This document shows positions 16,984 to 26,168 of a stretch of 64,000 nucleotides of DNA, piece by piece. Location: the NCBI GenBank assembly GCA_001636495.1, contig KV440964.1:698666-762665 (forward strand), given 5' to 3'. The stretch is from Sutcliffiella horikoshii. GTDB taxonomy: Bacteria > Bacillota > Bacilli > Bacillales > Bacillaceae_I. Positions within the stretch are counted from its first letter, which is position 1, and every line of letters starts with the position of its first letter. Below the pieces are notes generated by a model. That model was not told where the DNA came from. It did not search any database and saw only the letters and a list, made by a program, of their open reading frames with translations. Made by a program: the position numbers and the translations under genes.

Positions 16984-17709
16984 ATGTCCAATCAAGTCTG
17001 CAACGTATCGCAATTATCGATTTCATTTGGAAGAACAGAAGTATTAAAAAATATCAGCTTAACTATCGACAAGGGAGAGATTTTCGGTTTCTTGGGACCA
17101 TCGGGAGCGGGAAAGACGACTCTTGTGAAAGCAATCGCAGGTCTTCAAACCATTCATACAGGGGAGGTGGAGGTACTGAACGCTAAAATGCCCACCTTGT
17201 CACTCTCGGAAAGAATCGGGTATATGGCACAATCCGATGCCCTTTATCAGGATTTGACAGCGCAGGAAAATCTTCAGTTTTTTGCATCTCTTTATAAGAT
17301 GAAGACCACAGTAAGAAAAAATAGAATCCAAGAAGTGATGGAACTGGTCAATCTGCAGGAGCACCTTCATAAGCCTGTTCAGCAATTCTCAGGAGGGATG
17401 AAACGCAGACTCTCCCTAGCGATTTCTCTTCTCCATAACCCGGAAATCCTCATCCTGGATGAACCTACTGTGGGAATTGATCCGTTGCTTAGAAAGTCCA
17501 TTTGGCAAGAACTGAGGGAACTTAGCAGGCAGGGCACCACCGTACTTGTTACCACACATGTCATGGATGAAGCGCAAAAATGCGACCGCCTTGCCATGAT
17601 CAGAGAGGGAGAGCTACTTGCAGTGGGAAGTACAGAAGAACTGGAAAGGGCGACGGGTACGACTAATATGGAAGACGCGTTCCTGAAACTTGGAGGTGCA
17701 ACAGTATGA
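16984..17709 (+). CDS. ABC exporter ATP-binding protein
   Basis: The 241-residue nucleotide-binding subunit has Walker A (GPSGAGKTT near residue 39), the Q-loop (MAQSDALYQD), the signature SGGMKRRLS and Walker B (ILILDEPTVGIDP) followed by the H-loop (VTTHVMDEA). The form is that of DrrA/YhaQ-type exporters working with ABC-2 permeases. The stop overlaps the ATG of the permease gene (ATGA), and a TetR regulator follows, which points to a regulated drug or toxin efflux system. Confidence 0.93.
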   Translation: MSNQVCNVSQLSISFGRTEVLKNISLTIDKGEIFGFLGPSGAGKTTLVKAIAGLQTIHTGEVEVLNAKMPTLSLSERIGYMAQSDALYQDLTAQENLQFFASLYKMKTTVRKNRIQEVMELVNLQEHLHKPVQQFSGGMKRRLSLAISLLHNPEILILDEPTVGIDPLLRKSIWQELRELSRQGTTVLVTTHVMDEAQKCDRLAMIREGELLAVGSTEELERATGTTNMEDAFLKLGGATV

Positions 17710-18428
17710 GAGTCACTGCTGTAATCATTCGTATTTTACGTCAGTTTGTTCGGGATAAAAGAACGCTAGGCCTAATGATTGTCGCTCCTATGCTTATCTT
17801 GGCCCTGATGAATGTGGTGTTTGCAGAGGAAGTGTTTGATAATATTGCTCCCTTTCTTATCGTATTCTTCGTTTTCTTTTTCGTCTTTTTGATTGCAGGG
17901 GTGTCTTTTCTCCGAGAAAGGACCAGTGGGACGCTCGAACGGCTGATGGCTACGCCAATCAAGAGATGGGAACTTGTCATCGGATATGTTGCCGGCTTTG
18001 GAATATTTACGCTCATCCAATCCAGCATCATTGTCCTGTTTACCATCTATATTTTGGACATTCAGATGGTAGGAAGTATTTTCTACATCCTAATTGTCAC
18101 CTTCACTACAGCAATTACAGCGTTGACACTGGGAACCTTGTTATCTGCATTTGCCCGTAACGAGCTGCAGATGGTTCAATTTATTCCGCTTGTTGTCGTT
18201 CCGCAAGTCTTCTTTTCAGGCCTGTTTTCCATTGAGGCCATGCCGAATTGGCTCCAGAAAGTCAGTTTGGTTATGCCTTTGACCTATGCAGGGGAAGCGA
18301 TGAAGGATATTATGATTAGAGGGAAGGGACTTGAAGAAATAGTCGGAAACGTTCTGTTGCTGTTTGGATTCTCCCTTCTGTTTATCCTTTTGAATATTAG
18401 AGCATTAAAAAAATATCGTCCGACTTAA
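17706..18428 (+). CDS. ABC-2 type exporter permease
   Basis: A 240-residue permease with six membrane segments and the ABC-2 motif region (RERTSGTLERLMATPIKRWE near residues 75-95, just before the second cluster of membrane segments). It overlaps the ATPase gene by four bases, so the two are translationally coupled. It would form the membrane pore of the exporter. The substrate is unknown, with drug or lipid efflux the usual role of this architecture. Confidence 0.9.
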   Translation: MRVTAVIIRILRQFVRDKRTLGLMIVAPMLILALMNVVFAEEVFDNIAPFLIVFFVFFFVFLIAGVSFLRERTSGTLERLMATPIKRWELVIGYVAGFGIFTLIQSSIIVLFTIYILDIQMVGSIFYILIVTFTTAITALTLGTLLSAFARNELQMVQFIPLVVVPQVFFSGLFSIEAMPNWLQKVSLVMPLTYAGEAMKDIMIRGKGLEEIVGNVLLLFGFSLLFILLNIRALKKYRPT

Positions 18429-18451
18429 GGCTAATGCGGAAAGGAGCAGGC

Positions 18452-19075
18452 ATGGACAATCAAGAAGAAAAGAAAATGAGTGAAAAACACCGAAAAATAC
18501 TGGAGGCGGCCATTGAAACATTTGCCGAGAAGGGGTATGCCGCCACCTCTACGAATGAAATTGCCAAAAAGGCGGGGGTAGCAGAGGGCACCATTTTCAG
18601 GCATTATAAAACGAAAAAAGAGTTGCTTCTTTCCATCGTATCTCCGACGGTGGCCAAATTTGTCGCACCGCATATGGCCAAATCGTTCTCCAAGGAAGTA
18701 CTAGAGGGAGAGTATGATAGCTACGAATCATTTCTTAGAAAACTAGCATACAACCGCTATGAGTTTATCAAACAGAATTTCCCGATTCTAAAAATCTTTA
18801 TCCAGGAAGTGGCGTTTCATGAAGAGTTTCAAAAGCCATATTTCACCCTCTTCAAAGAAGTAATCCTGCCTAACTTTACAAAAGTGGTGGTACACTTCCA
18901 AGAAAAAGGGGAGCTGAAACAGCTTCCGCCAGAAACAATCATCCGCTTGACGATTTCCACCATTGCAGGAACAATCTTTACGCAACGCTTCCTTGTTCAA
19001 GATCAGAATTTTGATCAAGAGCTGGAAGCGGCGATTTCCTTTTTGATGGATGGATTCAAGCCTCGCGATAAATAG
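18452..19075 (+). CDS. TetR/AcrR-family regulator (YhgD-like)
   Basis: About 207 residues. The N-terminal 55 hold the TetR helix-turn-helix (ATSTNEIAKKAGVAEGTIFR), and the rest is a helical ligand-binding domain. It follows the ABC exporter genes by 23 bases on the same strand, and is most likely their local repressor, induced by the exported compound. ATG at 18452 is preferred because AAGGAG lies 5-10 bases upstream; the earlier ATG at 18434 would include the ribosome site. No obvious palindrome upstream of 16984 could be separated from the R repeats there. Confidence 0.88.
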   Translation: MDNQEEKKMSEKHRKILEAAIETFAEKGYAATSTNEIAKKAGVAEGTIFRHYKTKKELLLSIVSPTVAKFVAPHMAKSFSKEVLEGEYDSYESFLRKLAYNRYEFIKQNFPILKIFIQEVAFHEEFQKPYFTLFKEVILPNFTKVVVHFQEKGELKQLPPETIIRLTISTIAGTIFTQRFLVQDQNFDQELEAAISFLMDGFKPRDK

Positions 19076-19149
19076 TACGAGCAGTAAAAGTGGAAATATA
19101 ATTCCCCTCCTGTGTACAATGGGAAAAAGACTATTGGAGGGGAAGCAAC

Positions 19150-19899
19150 ATGAATCAGACCATTGAAACCATTCTTTCACATCGTTCGGTCCGTAAATTT
19201 GAAGACAGACCTTTAACAAACGAACAAATAAAAACAATCGTTAAAAGTGCCCAAGCAGCGTCAACCTCAAGCTTCATCCAAGCCTATTCCATTATTGGAG
19301 TAAAAGATAAGGATAAGAAAAAACGGTTGGCGGAGCTTGCAGGAAACCAGCCCTATGTGGAAGATAATGGCCACTTCTTTGTTTTTTGCGCGGATTTTCG
19401 TCGTCACGCACTCATCGGAGAAATGGAAGCTACAGATGTCACAGAATCCATCGAAAGCACTGAGAAGTTCATGGTAGCTGTCATCGATGCCTCCCTTGCG
19501 GCACAGAATGCTTCTGTTGCTGCCGAGTCCATGGACCTTGGTATCTGCTATATTGGCGGAATCCGTACCAATATCCAAGAGGTTGCAGAGCTATTGGGGA
19601 TGCCTGCCAACACCATTCCTTTGTTTGGCCTTGCAGTAGGCTATCCCGCCCAAGATACCGCGGTGAAGCCACGTTTACCTCTGGAGCACATCTACCACGA
19701 AGAGGTCTATCAGCAGGATGAACAGGCATATAAGAAGCAACTCGAAGACTACAACAAGGAGATCTCCGCCTATTATCATGAGCGTACGAAGGGAAAGCGT
19801 TCCGATACATGGACAAGCCAGATGGCCGGCATGCTGAAAGAGCCGAAGCGCAAGCATATGAAAGAATTCGTGGAACGAAAAGGGTTTGCAAAAAGATAA
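19150..19899 (+). CDS. nfrA: NfrA-like oxygen-insensitive NADPH nitroreductase
   Basis: The 249-residue flavoprotein matches the NfsA/FRP nitroreductase family: an N-terminal HRSVRKFEDRPL flavin-phosphate motif and an AAESMDLGICYIGGIR segment near residue 124. It reduces nitro compounds, quinones or flavins with NADPH, and in B. subtilis NfrA is a stress-induced enzyme. A TTGGAGGGG ribosome site precedes the ATG. It stands alone with a terminator shared with the convergent vanZ-like gene. Confidence 0.88.
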   Translation: MNQTIETILSHRSVRKFEDRPLTNEQIKTIVKSAQAASTSSFIQAYSIIGVKDKDKKKRLAELAGNQPYVEDNGHFFVFCADFRRHALIGEMEATDVTESIESTEKFMVAVIDASLAAQNASVAAESMDLGICYIGGIRTNIQEVAELLGMPANTIPLFGLAVGYPAQDTAVKPRLPLEHIYHEEVYQQDEQAYKKQLEDYNKEISAYYHERTKGKRSDTWTSQMAGMLKEPKRKHMKEFVERKGFAKR

Positions 19900-19918
19900 G
19901 GTCATAGTGTTCAAATAG

Positions 19919-19956
19919 AAAGGCCGCCCCGATGGTGAGAACGGGGCGGCCTTTTT
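19919..19956. terminator. Bidirectional terminator
   Basis: AAAGGCCGCCCCG pairs with CGGGGCGGCCTTT, with T-runs on both sides. It serves nfrA and the convergent vanZ-like gene. Confidence 0.85.
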
Positions 19957-19965
19957 ATATGGAAA

Positions 19966-20544
19966 CTACCTGACCTCTACAATTCTACGAACCAAGGGAA
20001 CTAAGCCATACCCTATATAAAACCCCAACACATTCAAAATTAGGTCATCAATATCCAGGCTGCCTCTATTGGTAAGGAGCTGGGTGATTTCAATGCATGA
20101 AATTAGTGCAAAAGGAAGGAACACTCTAATCAAGAAACTCCTAGTCCAAAATGCAAGTAAAACACCAAAGGGCACAAACAATCCTACATTAGCAGCCAAG
20201 TTATAGAAAGAAACAAACCAATCTGCATTGCCCGAAAGGTAAAGGGAAATAGTTTTAAAAGGAACAAGATTGCTGTTATCATAGGTCGCCTCACTAGGTC
20301 TGATGAATAAAAGGATCACTAGGGAAACGGTATAGAAAATAAAGCCCACAAGTAGAAAGGGGCGTCTTATTCTTACTTGCTGTTTGGTTAAAAATAAATA
20401 GATGCTTAGGTTCACAACAAACATGCAAAAAAAGAGCACTACCAAAACAACGGGATGTAAGTAGGTAGTGAGCGTGCTGGTTAAGGGAATGAAAATCGTA
20501 AAAATTGCGATGCTGATTAGGGAAGGAATGAGTATTTTTTTCAA
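19966..20544 (-). CDS. VanZ-family membrane protein
   Basis: About 192 residues with five membrane segments and the VanZ pattern: NLVPFKT, then an NVGLFVPFG segment, and EITQLLTNRGSLDIDDLILN near the C-terminus. VanZ proteins are small membrane proteins, some giving low-level glycopeptide resistance and most of unknown role. TTG at 20544 is preferred, as GGAGGT lies 9 bases upstream; the longer frame contains that site. It lies downstream of the SRPBCC gene on the same strand. Confidence 0.8.
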   Translation of the reverse strand: MKKILIPSLISIAIFTIFIPLTSTLTTYLHPVVLVVLFFCMFVVNLSIYLFLTKQQVRIRRPFLLVGFIFYTVSLVILLFIRPSEATYDNSNLVPFKTISLYLSGNADWFVSFYNLAANVGLFVPFGVLLAFWTRSFLIRVFLPFALISCIEITQLLTNRGSLDIDDLILNVLGFYIGYGLVPLVRRIVEVR

Positions 20545-20593
20545 GTATGTGCTACCTCCGCTCAAAGAAAAAACCGGGTCGTATCCCGCCCGA

Positions 20594-21064
20594 TTAGTCT
20601 TCCTTTACCGTTTCTTCTTCAACGGCGGTTCCTTCTAACAACTTTTTCAATTGGGAAAGATGGTCGCCGTCTTCTTTTTGCAAGATTTTTCTAATGATGG
20701 GTTTGGTGAGTTTCATGACGAAGCCTGAAGTGTGAATGTCCCCTTGAAAGTGAACCTTCGTACCACCATCCACAGTAGGTTTGAAGTCATAGTGGTATAT
20801 AACCTTGAGCCCATTTGTTTCACTCTGGACCACATAACGCTCGTTCGGTAAGAATTCGATAAACTCGATGATAGAAGAAGCTTGCCGTCCGCGAATTTCA
20901 CGCGTTTCCTTAAACTTAGTACCTACTTGCATTGGACCTTCTGTCAACTTTTCAATAGCTACAACGTTTTGCATGATGTCAGTAGCGTTGTTCATATTGG
21001 CCGCATAAGAAAAAACCTCTTCTAAGGGCTTAGAAATAATGACGGAATCCTGGATATCTGGCAA
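20594..21064 (-). CDS. SRPBCC (START/polyketide cyclase-like) protein
   Basis: About 156 residues with the SRPBCC fold pattern: a first strand (DSVIISKPLEEVFSYA), a long middle sheet and a C-terminal helix. Such proteins bind hydrophobic ligands in a deep cavity; no ligand can be named. TTG at 21064 is chosen since AGAGGAG lies 7-8 bases upstream; the ATG at 21082 lies before that site. The acidic tail (EEETVKED) is probably unstructured. Confidence 0.75.
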   Translation of the reverse strand: MPDIQDSVIISKPLEEVFSYAANMNNATDIMQNVVAIEKLTEGPMQVGTKFKETREIRGRQASSIIEFIEFLPNERYVVQSETNGLKVIYHYDFKPTVDGGTKVHFQGDIHTSGFVMKLTKPIIRKILQKEDGDHLSQLKKLLEGTAVEEETVKED

Positions 21065-21150
21065 GGTAATTGCTCCTCTCATAAACCATGTCTTTTAATT
21101 TAATAATAGCACAGAAAAAGGAAGGACTAGTCAGAATTTGAAAAAGGGAA

Positions 21151-21176
21151 GTTTAAAAAGTTCTTGATACGGAAAT
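21151..21176 (+). promoter_or_regulatory. Candidate sigma-B promoter
   Basis: GTTTAA, 14 bases, then GGAAAT: a near match to the general-stress sigma-B consensus (GTTTAA / GGGWAW). It lies about 50 bases before a gene whose family is stress-induced. Confidence 0.6.
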
Positions 21177-21224
21177 ATACACAGTAACAAGTTGAACTAA
21201 TAAAAATTTGAGGAGGAAAACATT

Positions 21225-21482
21225 ATGTTAGGATTATTAATTACCCTTTTAATAGCAATCGTAATTGGAATGATCGGTAGTGCCATCGCACCTGGTAGAA
21301 TGCCTGGGGGAATCTTGGGAGCAATGCTGGCAGGTTTAGTTGGCGCTTGGATTGGTCACGGCTTATTCGGTTCTTTAGGACCTGTTATTGCTGACTTTGC
21401 CATCATCCCAGCAATCATTGGTGCCGCAATCTTCGTATTCTTGTTAACACTGATCTCCAGAGGAATGAGAAGTGCAACATAA
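21225..21482 (+). CDS. GlsB/YeaQ/YmgE-family stress membrane protein
   Basis: An 85-residue protein with three glycine-rich membrane segments and the family pattern GMIGSAIAPGRMPGG followed by GLVGAWIGHGLFG. Homologues, once called transglycosylase-associated proteins, are induced by general stress in several bacteria; their biochemical role is not known. A GAGGAGG ribosome site precedes the ATG, and a sigma-B-like promoter lies upstream. A terminator follows. Confidence 0.88.
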   Translation: MLGLLITLLIAIVIGMIGSAIAPGRMPGGILGAMLAGLVGAWIGHGLFGSLGPVIADFAIIPAIIGAAIFVFLLTLISRGMRSAT

Positions 21483-21495
21483 TAGTAGAAAAATA

Positions 21496-21528
21496 AAAAG
21501 AGGTAGCCGATTGATTCCGGCTACCTTT
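21496..21528 (+). terminator. Rho-independent terminator
   Basis: AAAAGAGGTAGCCG with CGGCTACCTTTT, directly after the YeaQ-like gene. Confidence 0.8.
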
Positions 21529-21571
21529 TGATTTGTACATAAAACCAGTATAGCAACTATAACGCTATTAC

Positions 21572-21818
21572 CTTGTTGATTGTAGTGGAAGGCACGAAGA
21601 CTTCTGCGGGAGGAAGGGACAAGGGAGACCCCGCAGGCGAAGAGAGGCCACTGAAAAACCTAAAACTTATCTTTTTTATGGTTTCTAGCTGTTGATTGGA
21701 GCAATAGGCGAAGACTCCAGCGGGGGGATAGCGACAATCTTGAGACCCCGCAGGGCGTAGCCCGAGGAGGCTCAAGGTCGCCCCGCGGAAAGCGAAGTGC
21801 CTGAACGGAAATCAACTG
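21572..21818 (+). repeat. Palindromic repeat family R, copy 6 (chimeric)
   Basis: A class A left arm (21572-21643) is interrupted by the left part of the element also seen at 10359 (GAGGCCACTGAAAAA at 21644), which includes a class B palindrome. The outer end (GTGCCTGAACGGAAATCAAC) returns to the class A type. This looks like insertion or recombination between two family members. The stretch 21483-21870 holds no gene. Confidence 0.75.
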
Positions 21819-21834
21819 CTTGGCGAAATACAAA

Positions 21835-21864
21835 GAAAGAGGCAGCCTTATAGGCTACCTCTTC
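21835..21864 (-). terminator. Terminator of htpX
   Basis: AGAGGtAGCC pairs with GGCtGCCTCT on the minus strand, with a modest T-rich tail. Confidence 0.6.
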
Positions 21865-21870
21865 TTATAA

Positions 21871-22752
21871 TTATTTCGCTTCCAAACGGCGGATACGCTC
21901 ATTTAAATCAGGGTGAGTAGAGAATAAAGAGCTCTTTCTCTTCCCGTTGATTTTAAGGGATGCAATCGCAGTATCCTTCTCTTCCGTTACACGGTTTGTG
22001 TAAGCCTGAAGGGAACGCAATGCATGAACCATTTTGTCCTTACCTGCAAGGTCAGCGCCTCCACGGTCTGCGTGGAACTCACGATAACGGGAGAAGGCGA
22101 ATACGACAATGCTTCCAAGAATCGAGAATGCGATCTGGAACACGATGATGGCAATGAAATGCACAATCGGTGCCATTTCTTCTTTTACAAAACGGGACGC
22201 GATAAATGCAGCGATACGTGCCAAGAATACAACAAATGTATTCACCACACCTTGTAATAAAGTCATGGTTACCATATCACCATTGGCAATGTGGGCAACC
22301 TCATGGGCGATAACACCTTCAACGGCAGCATCGTCCATCTCTTGTAATAAACCAGAGGAAACAGCAACTAATGAACGGTTCTTAGAAGGACCCGTTGCAA
22401 ATGCGTTCACTTCTGGGGAATGGTAGATTCCAACTTCCGGCATTTTAGTAATACCAGCAGCGCGGGACATGCGGTGAACCATATCAACAATTTGACGCTC
22501 TTGTGAATTCATCGGACCATCCGGATCGATGATCTTCACGTTCATCATTTTCTTTGCCATCCAACGGGACATTAATAAGGAAATGAAAGAACCTGTGAAA
22601 CCGATGATGGCACTGAATATGAGAAGTGCGCCGAAGTCAATTCCGCCTGATTCGTTAATATAGTTTCCAGCACCAGTCACCATAAAGATGATGGAAATCG
22701 TCGTTAAGACTAGTACGTTCGTAAGAATAAAAAAGAATATGCGTTTTGCCAT
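21871..22752 (-). CDS. htpX: HtpX membrane zinc metalloprotease
   Basis: A 293-residue M48 protease with two N-terminal membrane segments (residues 5-25 and 40-60), the zinc motif HEVAH at 150-154 inside [13 protein letters not shown], two further membrane segments, and the third-ligand region EFHADRGG. It faces the cytoplasm and degrades damaged membrane proteins. Length and motifs are complete. A GGAGGAG ribosome site precedes the ATG. It stands alone, divergent from the DUF1836 gene. Confidence 0.93.
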   Translation of the reverse strand: MAKRIFFFILTNVLVLTTISIIFMVTGAGNYINESGGIDFGALLIFSAIIGFTGSFISLLMSRWMAKKMMNVKIIDPDGPMNSQERQIVDMVHRMSRAAGITKMPEVGIYHSPEVNAFATGPSKNRSLVAVSSGLLQEMDDAAVEGVIAHEVAHIANGDMVTMTLLQGVVNTFVVFLARIAAFIASRFVKEEMAPIVHFIAIIVFQIAFSILGSIVVFAFSRYREFHADRGGADLAGKDKMVHALRSLQAYTNRVTEEKDTAIASLKINGKRKSSLFSTHPDLNERIRRLEAK

Positions 22753-22921
22753 GTTTCTCCTCCTGATTGTTTTGAGGTCTTATGAACCTCTATCTCTCTT
22801 GCTTTCATTATAGATTGAAATGTATATTTTTTCAACGAAAGTGTCTGACGTAATTTGACGAAACGGTCTTGCCATTTTACTATAAATGCATGAATGACGG
22901 ATGAAGAGGGTGTGTTTGGCC

Positions 22922-23566
22922 ATGGGGAAAGAGTGGACCAGGATGGAGATGGCGGAGTTTCTGGGCAAGATGGCACAAGGATTGAGTTCTGTTGAAAATA
23001 GACAGGATATGCCGAAAAGTTTCCAGAATCTTTTCGAAAAAAAAGGTAAAGAGGATATCGGACTGACAATGTCCAATATTGTCTGGCTTGGCAACCAGCT
23101 GGAGAGCGCGAATTATTCTGAGCCGGCTCTGAAAAATTGGGTGAAACGGGAGATAAAGGAATATATCGGTGGCCCACAGATCGGACGCAAATATTCCATC
23201 CAGCAGGCGGCCCTGCTATTTATCGTAAAAGACCTCAAGGTGCTCCTTGATTTCGAAGCGATCCGGAAGATACTTGGTTCCATTTTTAATAATCCTGTGA
23301 AACGGGAAGATGACATCATTAGCCCGATTCAATTCTACAAAGCATACTCGCGTTTATATGAGCGATTAGTAAACCAGACGGAATTACTATCGGAACAGAT
23401 AATTAAAGCGGAAATCCAGTACTTTCTGTTAAAAGAGGAATCATATTCAGCAGAGGAAAAGGGCAAGATATTTGCTGCCCTGATGGTGGCAATCCTTGCT
23501 GTCCGGACCAATTTTCTTAAAGCGTGGGCGAAACGGTATGTGATGGATGAAAAAGGAAAAGAATAA
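22922..23566 (+). CDS. DUF1836 protein
   Basis: About 214 residues, soluble. The middle part (QIGRKYSIQQAALLFIVK and on to ILGSIFNNP) resembles the DUF1836 family, whose N-terminal half looks like a MerR-type helix-turn-helix. No catalytic residues are apparent, and a regulatory role is a guess. The start is either ATG at 22922 or TTG at 22916; AGAGGG at 22905-22910 serves both, so the start is uncertain by two codons. Confidence 0.65.
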   Translation: MGKEWTRMEMAEFLGKMAQGLSSVENRQDMPKSFQNLFEKKGKEDIGLTMSNIVWLGNQLESANYSEPALKNWVKREIKEYIGGPQIGRKYSIQQAALLFIVKDLKVLLDFEAIRKILGSIFNNPVKREDDIISPIQFYKAYSRLYERLVNQTELLSEQIIKAEIQYFLLKEESYSAEEKGKIFAALMVAILAVRTNFLKAWAKRYVMDEKGKE

Positions 23567-23587
23567 AGGGGAGAAAAGTTTAAAATA

Positions 23588-23602
23588 TGTAAACGCTTCA
23601 CT
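23588..23602 (+). promoter_or_regulatory. Weak cre-like sequence before gndA
   Basis: TGTAAACGCTTCA is close to the CcpA cre core but one base short. A TATAAT at 23617-23622 follows. No clear -35 was found. Confidence 0.25.
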
Positions 23603-23716
23603 GCCGACACTTAGGTTATAATAGGTGTAAAGCTTGATTCCACTTGACTTTCTATGGTATTTTCAATTGGGACTATTGCGAAACAAATTACCTTGAAGAA
23701 GGGAAGTTTTTATATT

Positions 23717-25126
23717 ATGGCAAAGCAACAAATCGGTGTAATCGGTTTGGCGGTTATGGGGAAAAACCTGGCAATGAACATTGAAAGCAGAGGCTATTCC
23801 GTTTCCGTATTCAACCGTTCTCCGGAAAAAACCGAAGAATTTTTGCAAGAAACAGAGGGAAGAAATTTCAAAGGTACATACAGCATCGAAGAGTTTGTAC
23901 AATCTTTAGAATCTCCTCGCAAAATTTTACTTATGGTAAAAGCAGGCGGACCAACGGATGCAACGATTGACTCGTTAAAACCGTATCTTGATAAAGGTGA
24001 CATCCTGATTGACGGCGGAAACACACTTTACACAGATACAATCCGACGTAATAAAGAGCTTGGCGAACTTGGCTTGAACTTCATCGGTACAGGCGTATCC
24101 GGTGGGGAAGAGGGAGCGTTGAAAGGTCCTTCCATCATGCCTGGCGGACAGAAAGAAGCTTATGAACTAGTAGAAGATATTCTGAAGAGCATTTCCGCAA
24201 AAGTAGAAGGCGACGCTTGCTGCACATACATCGGTCCGGACGGTGCCGGCCATTATGTGAAAATGGTGCATAACGGGATTGAGTACGGTGATATGCAACT
24301 GATCAGTGAAGCATACTTCTTATTGAAGAATGTTCTTGGTTTATCCGCACAAGAGCTTCATGAAGTTTTCTCTGAGTGGAATAAAGGCGAACTGGACAGC
24401 TACCTGATCGAAATCACTGCAGACATCTTCACAAAAGTGGACGAAGAAACAGGTAAGCCGCTTGTGGATGTCATCTTAGATACTGCTGGACAAAAAGGAA
24501 CTGGTAAATGGACAAGTAAGAGCGCATTAGACTTGGGCGTTCCACTTCCAATTATCACAGAATCCGTATTCGCACGTTTCATCTCCGCTATGAAAGAGGA
24601 ACGCGTGAAAGCAAGCGGCATCCTTCGCGGACCAGAAGCAGTTGGGTTTACTGGAGACAAGGAAGCATTCATCGAGAGCGTTCGTAAAGCACTATATATG
24701 AGCAAAATCTGCTCTTACGCACAAGGATTTGCACAATTGCGTGCAGCATCAGAAGAGTACGGCTGGGACCTTAAATACGGCGAGATCGCAATGATTTTCC
24801 GTGGCGGTTGCATCATCCGTGCACAATTCTTGCAAAAGATCAAAGAAGCATACGATCGTGAAGCAGGCCTTGCAAACCTATTGCTTGACCCTTACTTCAA
24901 AGAGATCGTGGAAAGCTACCAAGGCGGCCTTCGTGAAATCCTTGGCGTTGCAATCCAGCACGGCGTACCTGTGCCATCCTTCTCAAGCGCGTTGGCATAC
25001 TATGACAGCTACCGCTCTGAGACGTTGCCTGCCAACCTGATCCAGGCGCAGCGTGACTACTTCGGTGCTCACACGTATCAGCGTGTGGACAAGGAAGGTA
25101 TCTTCCATACGGAATGGATGAAGTAA
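23717..25126 (+). CDS. gndA: 6-phosphogluconate dehydrogenase, decarboxylating
   Basis: A 469-residue enzyme with the N-terminal dinucleotide fold ([12 protein letters not shown] from residue 10), the [11 protein letters not shown] substrate loop and the [13 protein letters not shown] active-site segment near residue 180. It oxidises 6-phosphogluconate to ribulose-5-phosphate and carbon dioxide with NADP. ATG at 23717 follows AAGGGA; the open frame extends 21 codons upstream but has no better start. The glucose-6-phosphate dehydrogenase gene lies 2.5 kb away on the other strand, so both oxidative pentose-phosphate enzymes are here. Confidence 0.95.
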   Translation: MAKQQIGVIGLAVMGKNLAMNIESRGYSVSVFNRSPEKTEEFLQETEGRNFKGTYSIEEFVQSLESPRKILLMVKAGGPTDATIDSLKPYLDKGDILIDGGNTLYTDTIRRNKELGELGLNFIGTGVSGGEEGALKGPSIMPGGQKEAYELVEDILKSISAKVEGDACCTYIGPDGAGHYVKMVHNGIEYGDMQLISEAYFLLKNVLGLSAQELHEVFSEWNKGELDSYLIEITADIFTKVDEETGKPLVDVILDTAGQKGTGKWTSKSALDLGVPLPIITESVFARFISAMKEERVKASGILRGPEAVGFTGDKEAFIESVRKALYMSKICSYAQGFAQLRAASEEYGWDLKYGEIAMIFRGGCIIRAQFLQKIKEAYDREAGLANLLLDPYFKEIVESYQGGLREILGVAIQHGVPVPSFSSALAYYDSYRSETLPANLIQAQRDYFGAHTYQRVDKEGIFHTEWMK

Positions 25127-25137
25127 GTTTAAAATTG

Positions 25138-25197
25138 GACCAGGACCAATCCATGGTTCCCGCTTGATGCGGGGGCTGTGGGTTGGTTTTTTTTTGA
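25138..25197 (+). terminator. Terminator of gndA
   Basis: A long imperfect stem (CCAATCCATGG...CCCGC with GCGGG...GGGTTGG) followed by nine T. Confidence 0.75.
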
Positions 25198-25231
25198 GTG
25201 GTGGGGTCTGGCTTTTGGAGGTTAGTTGGTT

Positions 25232-25345
25232 ACAATGGATATATTTAATTAACAATGGATAAGTGTCCGGTTACAATGGATATCTGCAATTAACAATGGA
25301 TAAATGACCAGTTACAATGGATATATTCATTTTACAATGGATAAA
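25232..25345. repeat. Phased short-repeat array 1 (core ACAATGGATA)
   Basis: The core ACAATGGATA occurs six times, at 25232, 25252, 25273, 25293, 25314 and 25334, with spacings of 20, 21, 20, 21, 20 bases. The units alternate between ACAATGGATAT and ACAATGGATAA, so a 41-bp dimer is repeated three times. The array lies between the gndA terminator and the 3' end of the convergent cyclase gene. The stretch 25127-25458 has no gene. Confidence 0.9.
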
Positions 25346-25458
25346 CGGCATTCCGCGAAATATTGTTGTACACAAACCCCAAAAATCCCACCAATCCACA
25401 CAAAAAACCACCCTACCCCAACTTTCCCGGGGCAGAGTGGCCAAAAATATCACCAAAC

Positions 25459-26073
25459 TTACTTCATATCCATCAAAACAATACGTGCTGGTGAAGCATC
25501 CACACCGCTCAGCTTCAACGGCGCTGCACACATGATGTACTCGCCTTCTGCGATATCCTTCAGGCGTAAGCCTTCAATAATGATCACGCCACTCGCAAAA
25601 AGTGTCTTGTGTGTCGGGTGGCCTTCCTGGCTGCGCTCGATGCCAAGTGCATCCACACCAACGCCGCTCACGCCGATCTCAGCCAAGTAGTTCGCAGCGT
25701 CTTCCGCCACGAACACAAAATCAAAGTTAAACTCTTCATCAAAAGAGTTTTTCGTTTTAAATAAAAGGAAATCGTCCTTCTTTATATCTAGGTCTTTGAT
25801 ATCCTCCACAGTAATCCGGTCCTCAACAGCTGTCAGGTCGAACACTTTACATGGACCGACGAGCTTGTCCAACGGCAACGTCTCGATGGTTTCCCCATCC
25901 ACCACCATGTGAAGAGGTGCGTCCACATGTGTGCCAGTGTGAACATCCAGCTCCAGGCGGGTTTCTGTTACATAACCGTTCGTGTTGGTCGTTTGTTTCG
26001 GTTGTTTTTCCGGTTTATTTTTATAAACAGGCATTCCCGTGAAAATCGGGGAAGATACGTCATATACTTTCAT
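25459..26073 (-). CDS. Cyclase-family metal hydrolase (kynurenine formamidase-like)
   Basis: A 204-residue protein with the cyclase-family metal motif HTGTHVDAPLH at residues 45-55 and the second conserved region DALGIERSQEGHPTHKTL. Known members include arylformamidase, which opens N-formylkynurenine, and isatin hydrolase. No tryptophan-degradation genes are nearby, so the substrate is open. The ATG start follows AAGGAG. It lies downstream of zwf on the same strand, about 95 bases away. Confidence 0.85.
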   Translation of the reverse strand: MKVYDVSSPIFTGMPVYKNKPEKQPKQTTNTNGYVTETRLELDVHTGTHVDAPLHMVVDGETIETLPLDKLVGPCKVFDLTAVEDRITVEDIKDLDIKKDDFLLFKTKNSFDEEFNFDFVFVAEDAANYLAEIGVSGVGVDALGIERSQEGHPTHKTLFASGVIIIEGLRLKDIAEGEYIMCAAPLKLSGVDASPARIVLMDMK

Positions 26074-26168
26074 GTGTAAAAAACTCCTTTCGAATTTGGC
26101 TCGTGCAAGAGCAACCGCAACCGCAACCGCTCAAGAGTCAAGCGGGCCTGTACGCCTCCAGCCTACAC

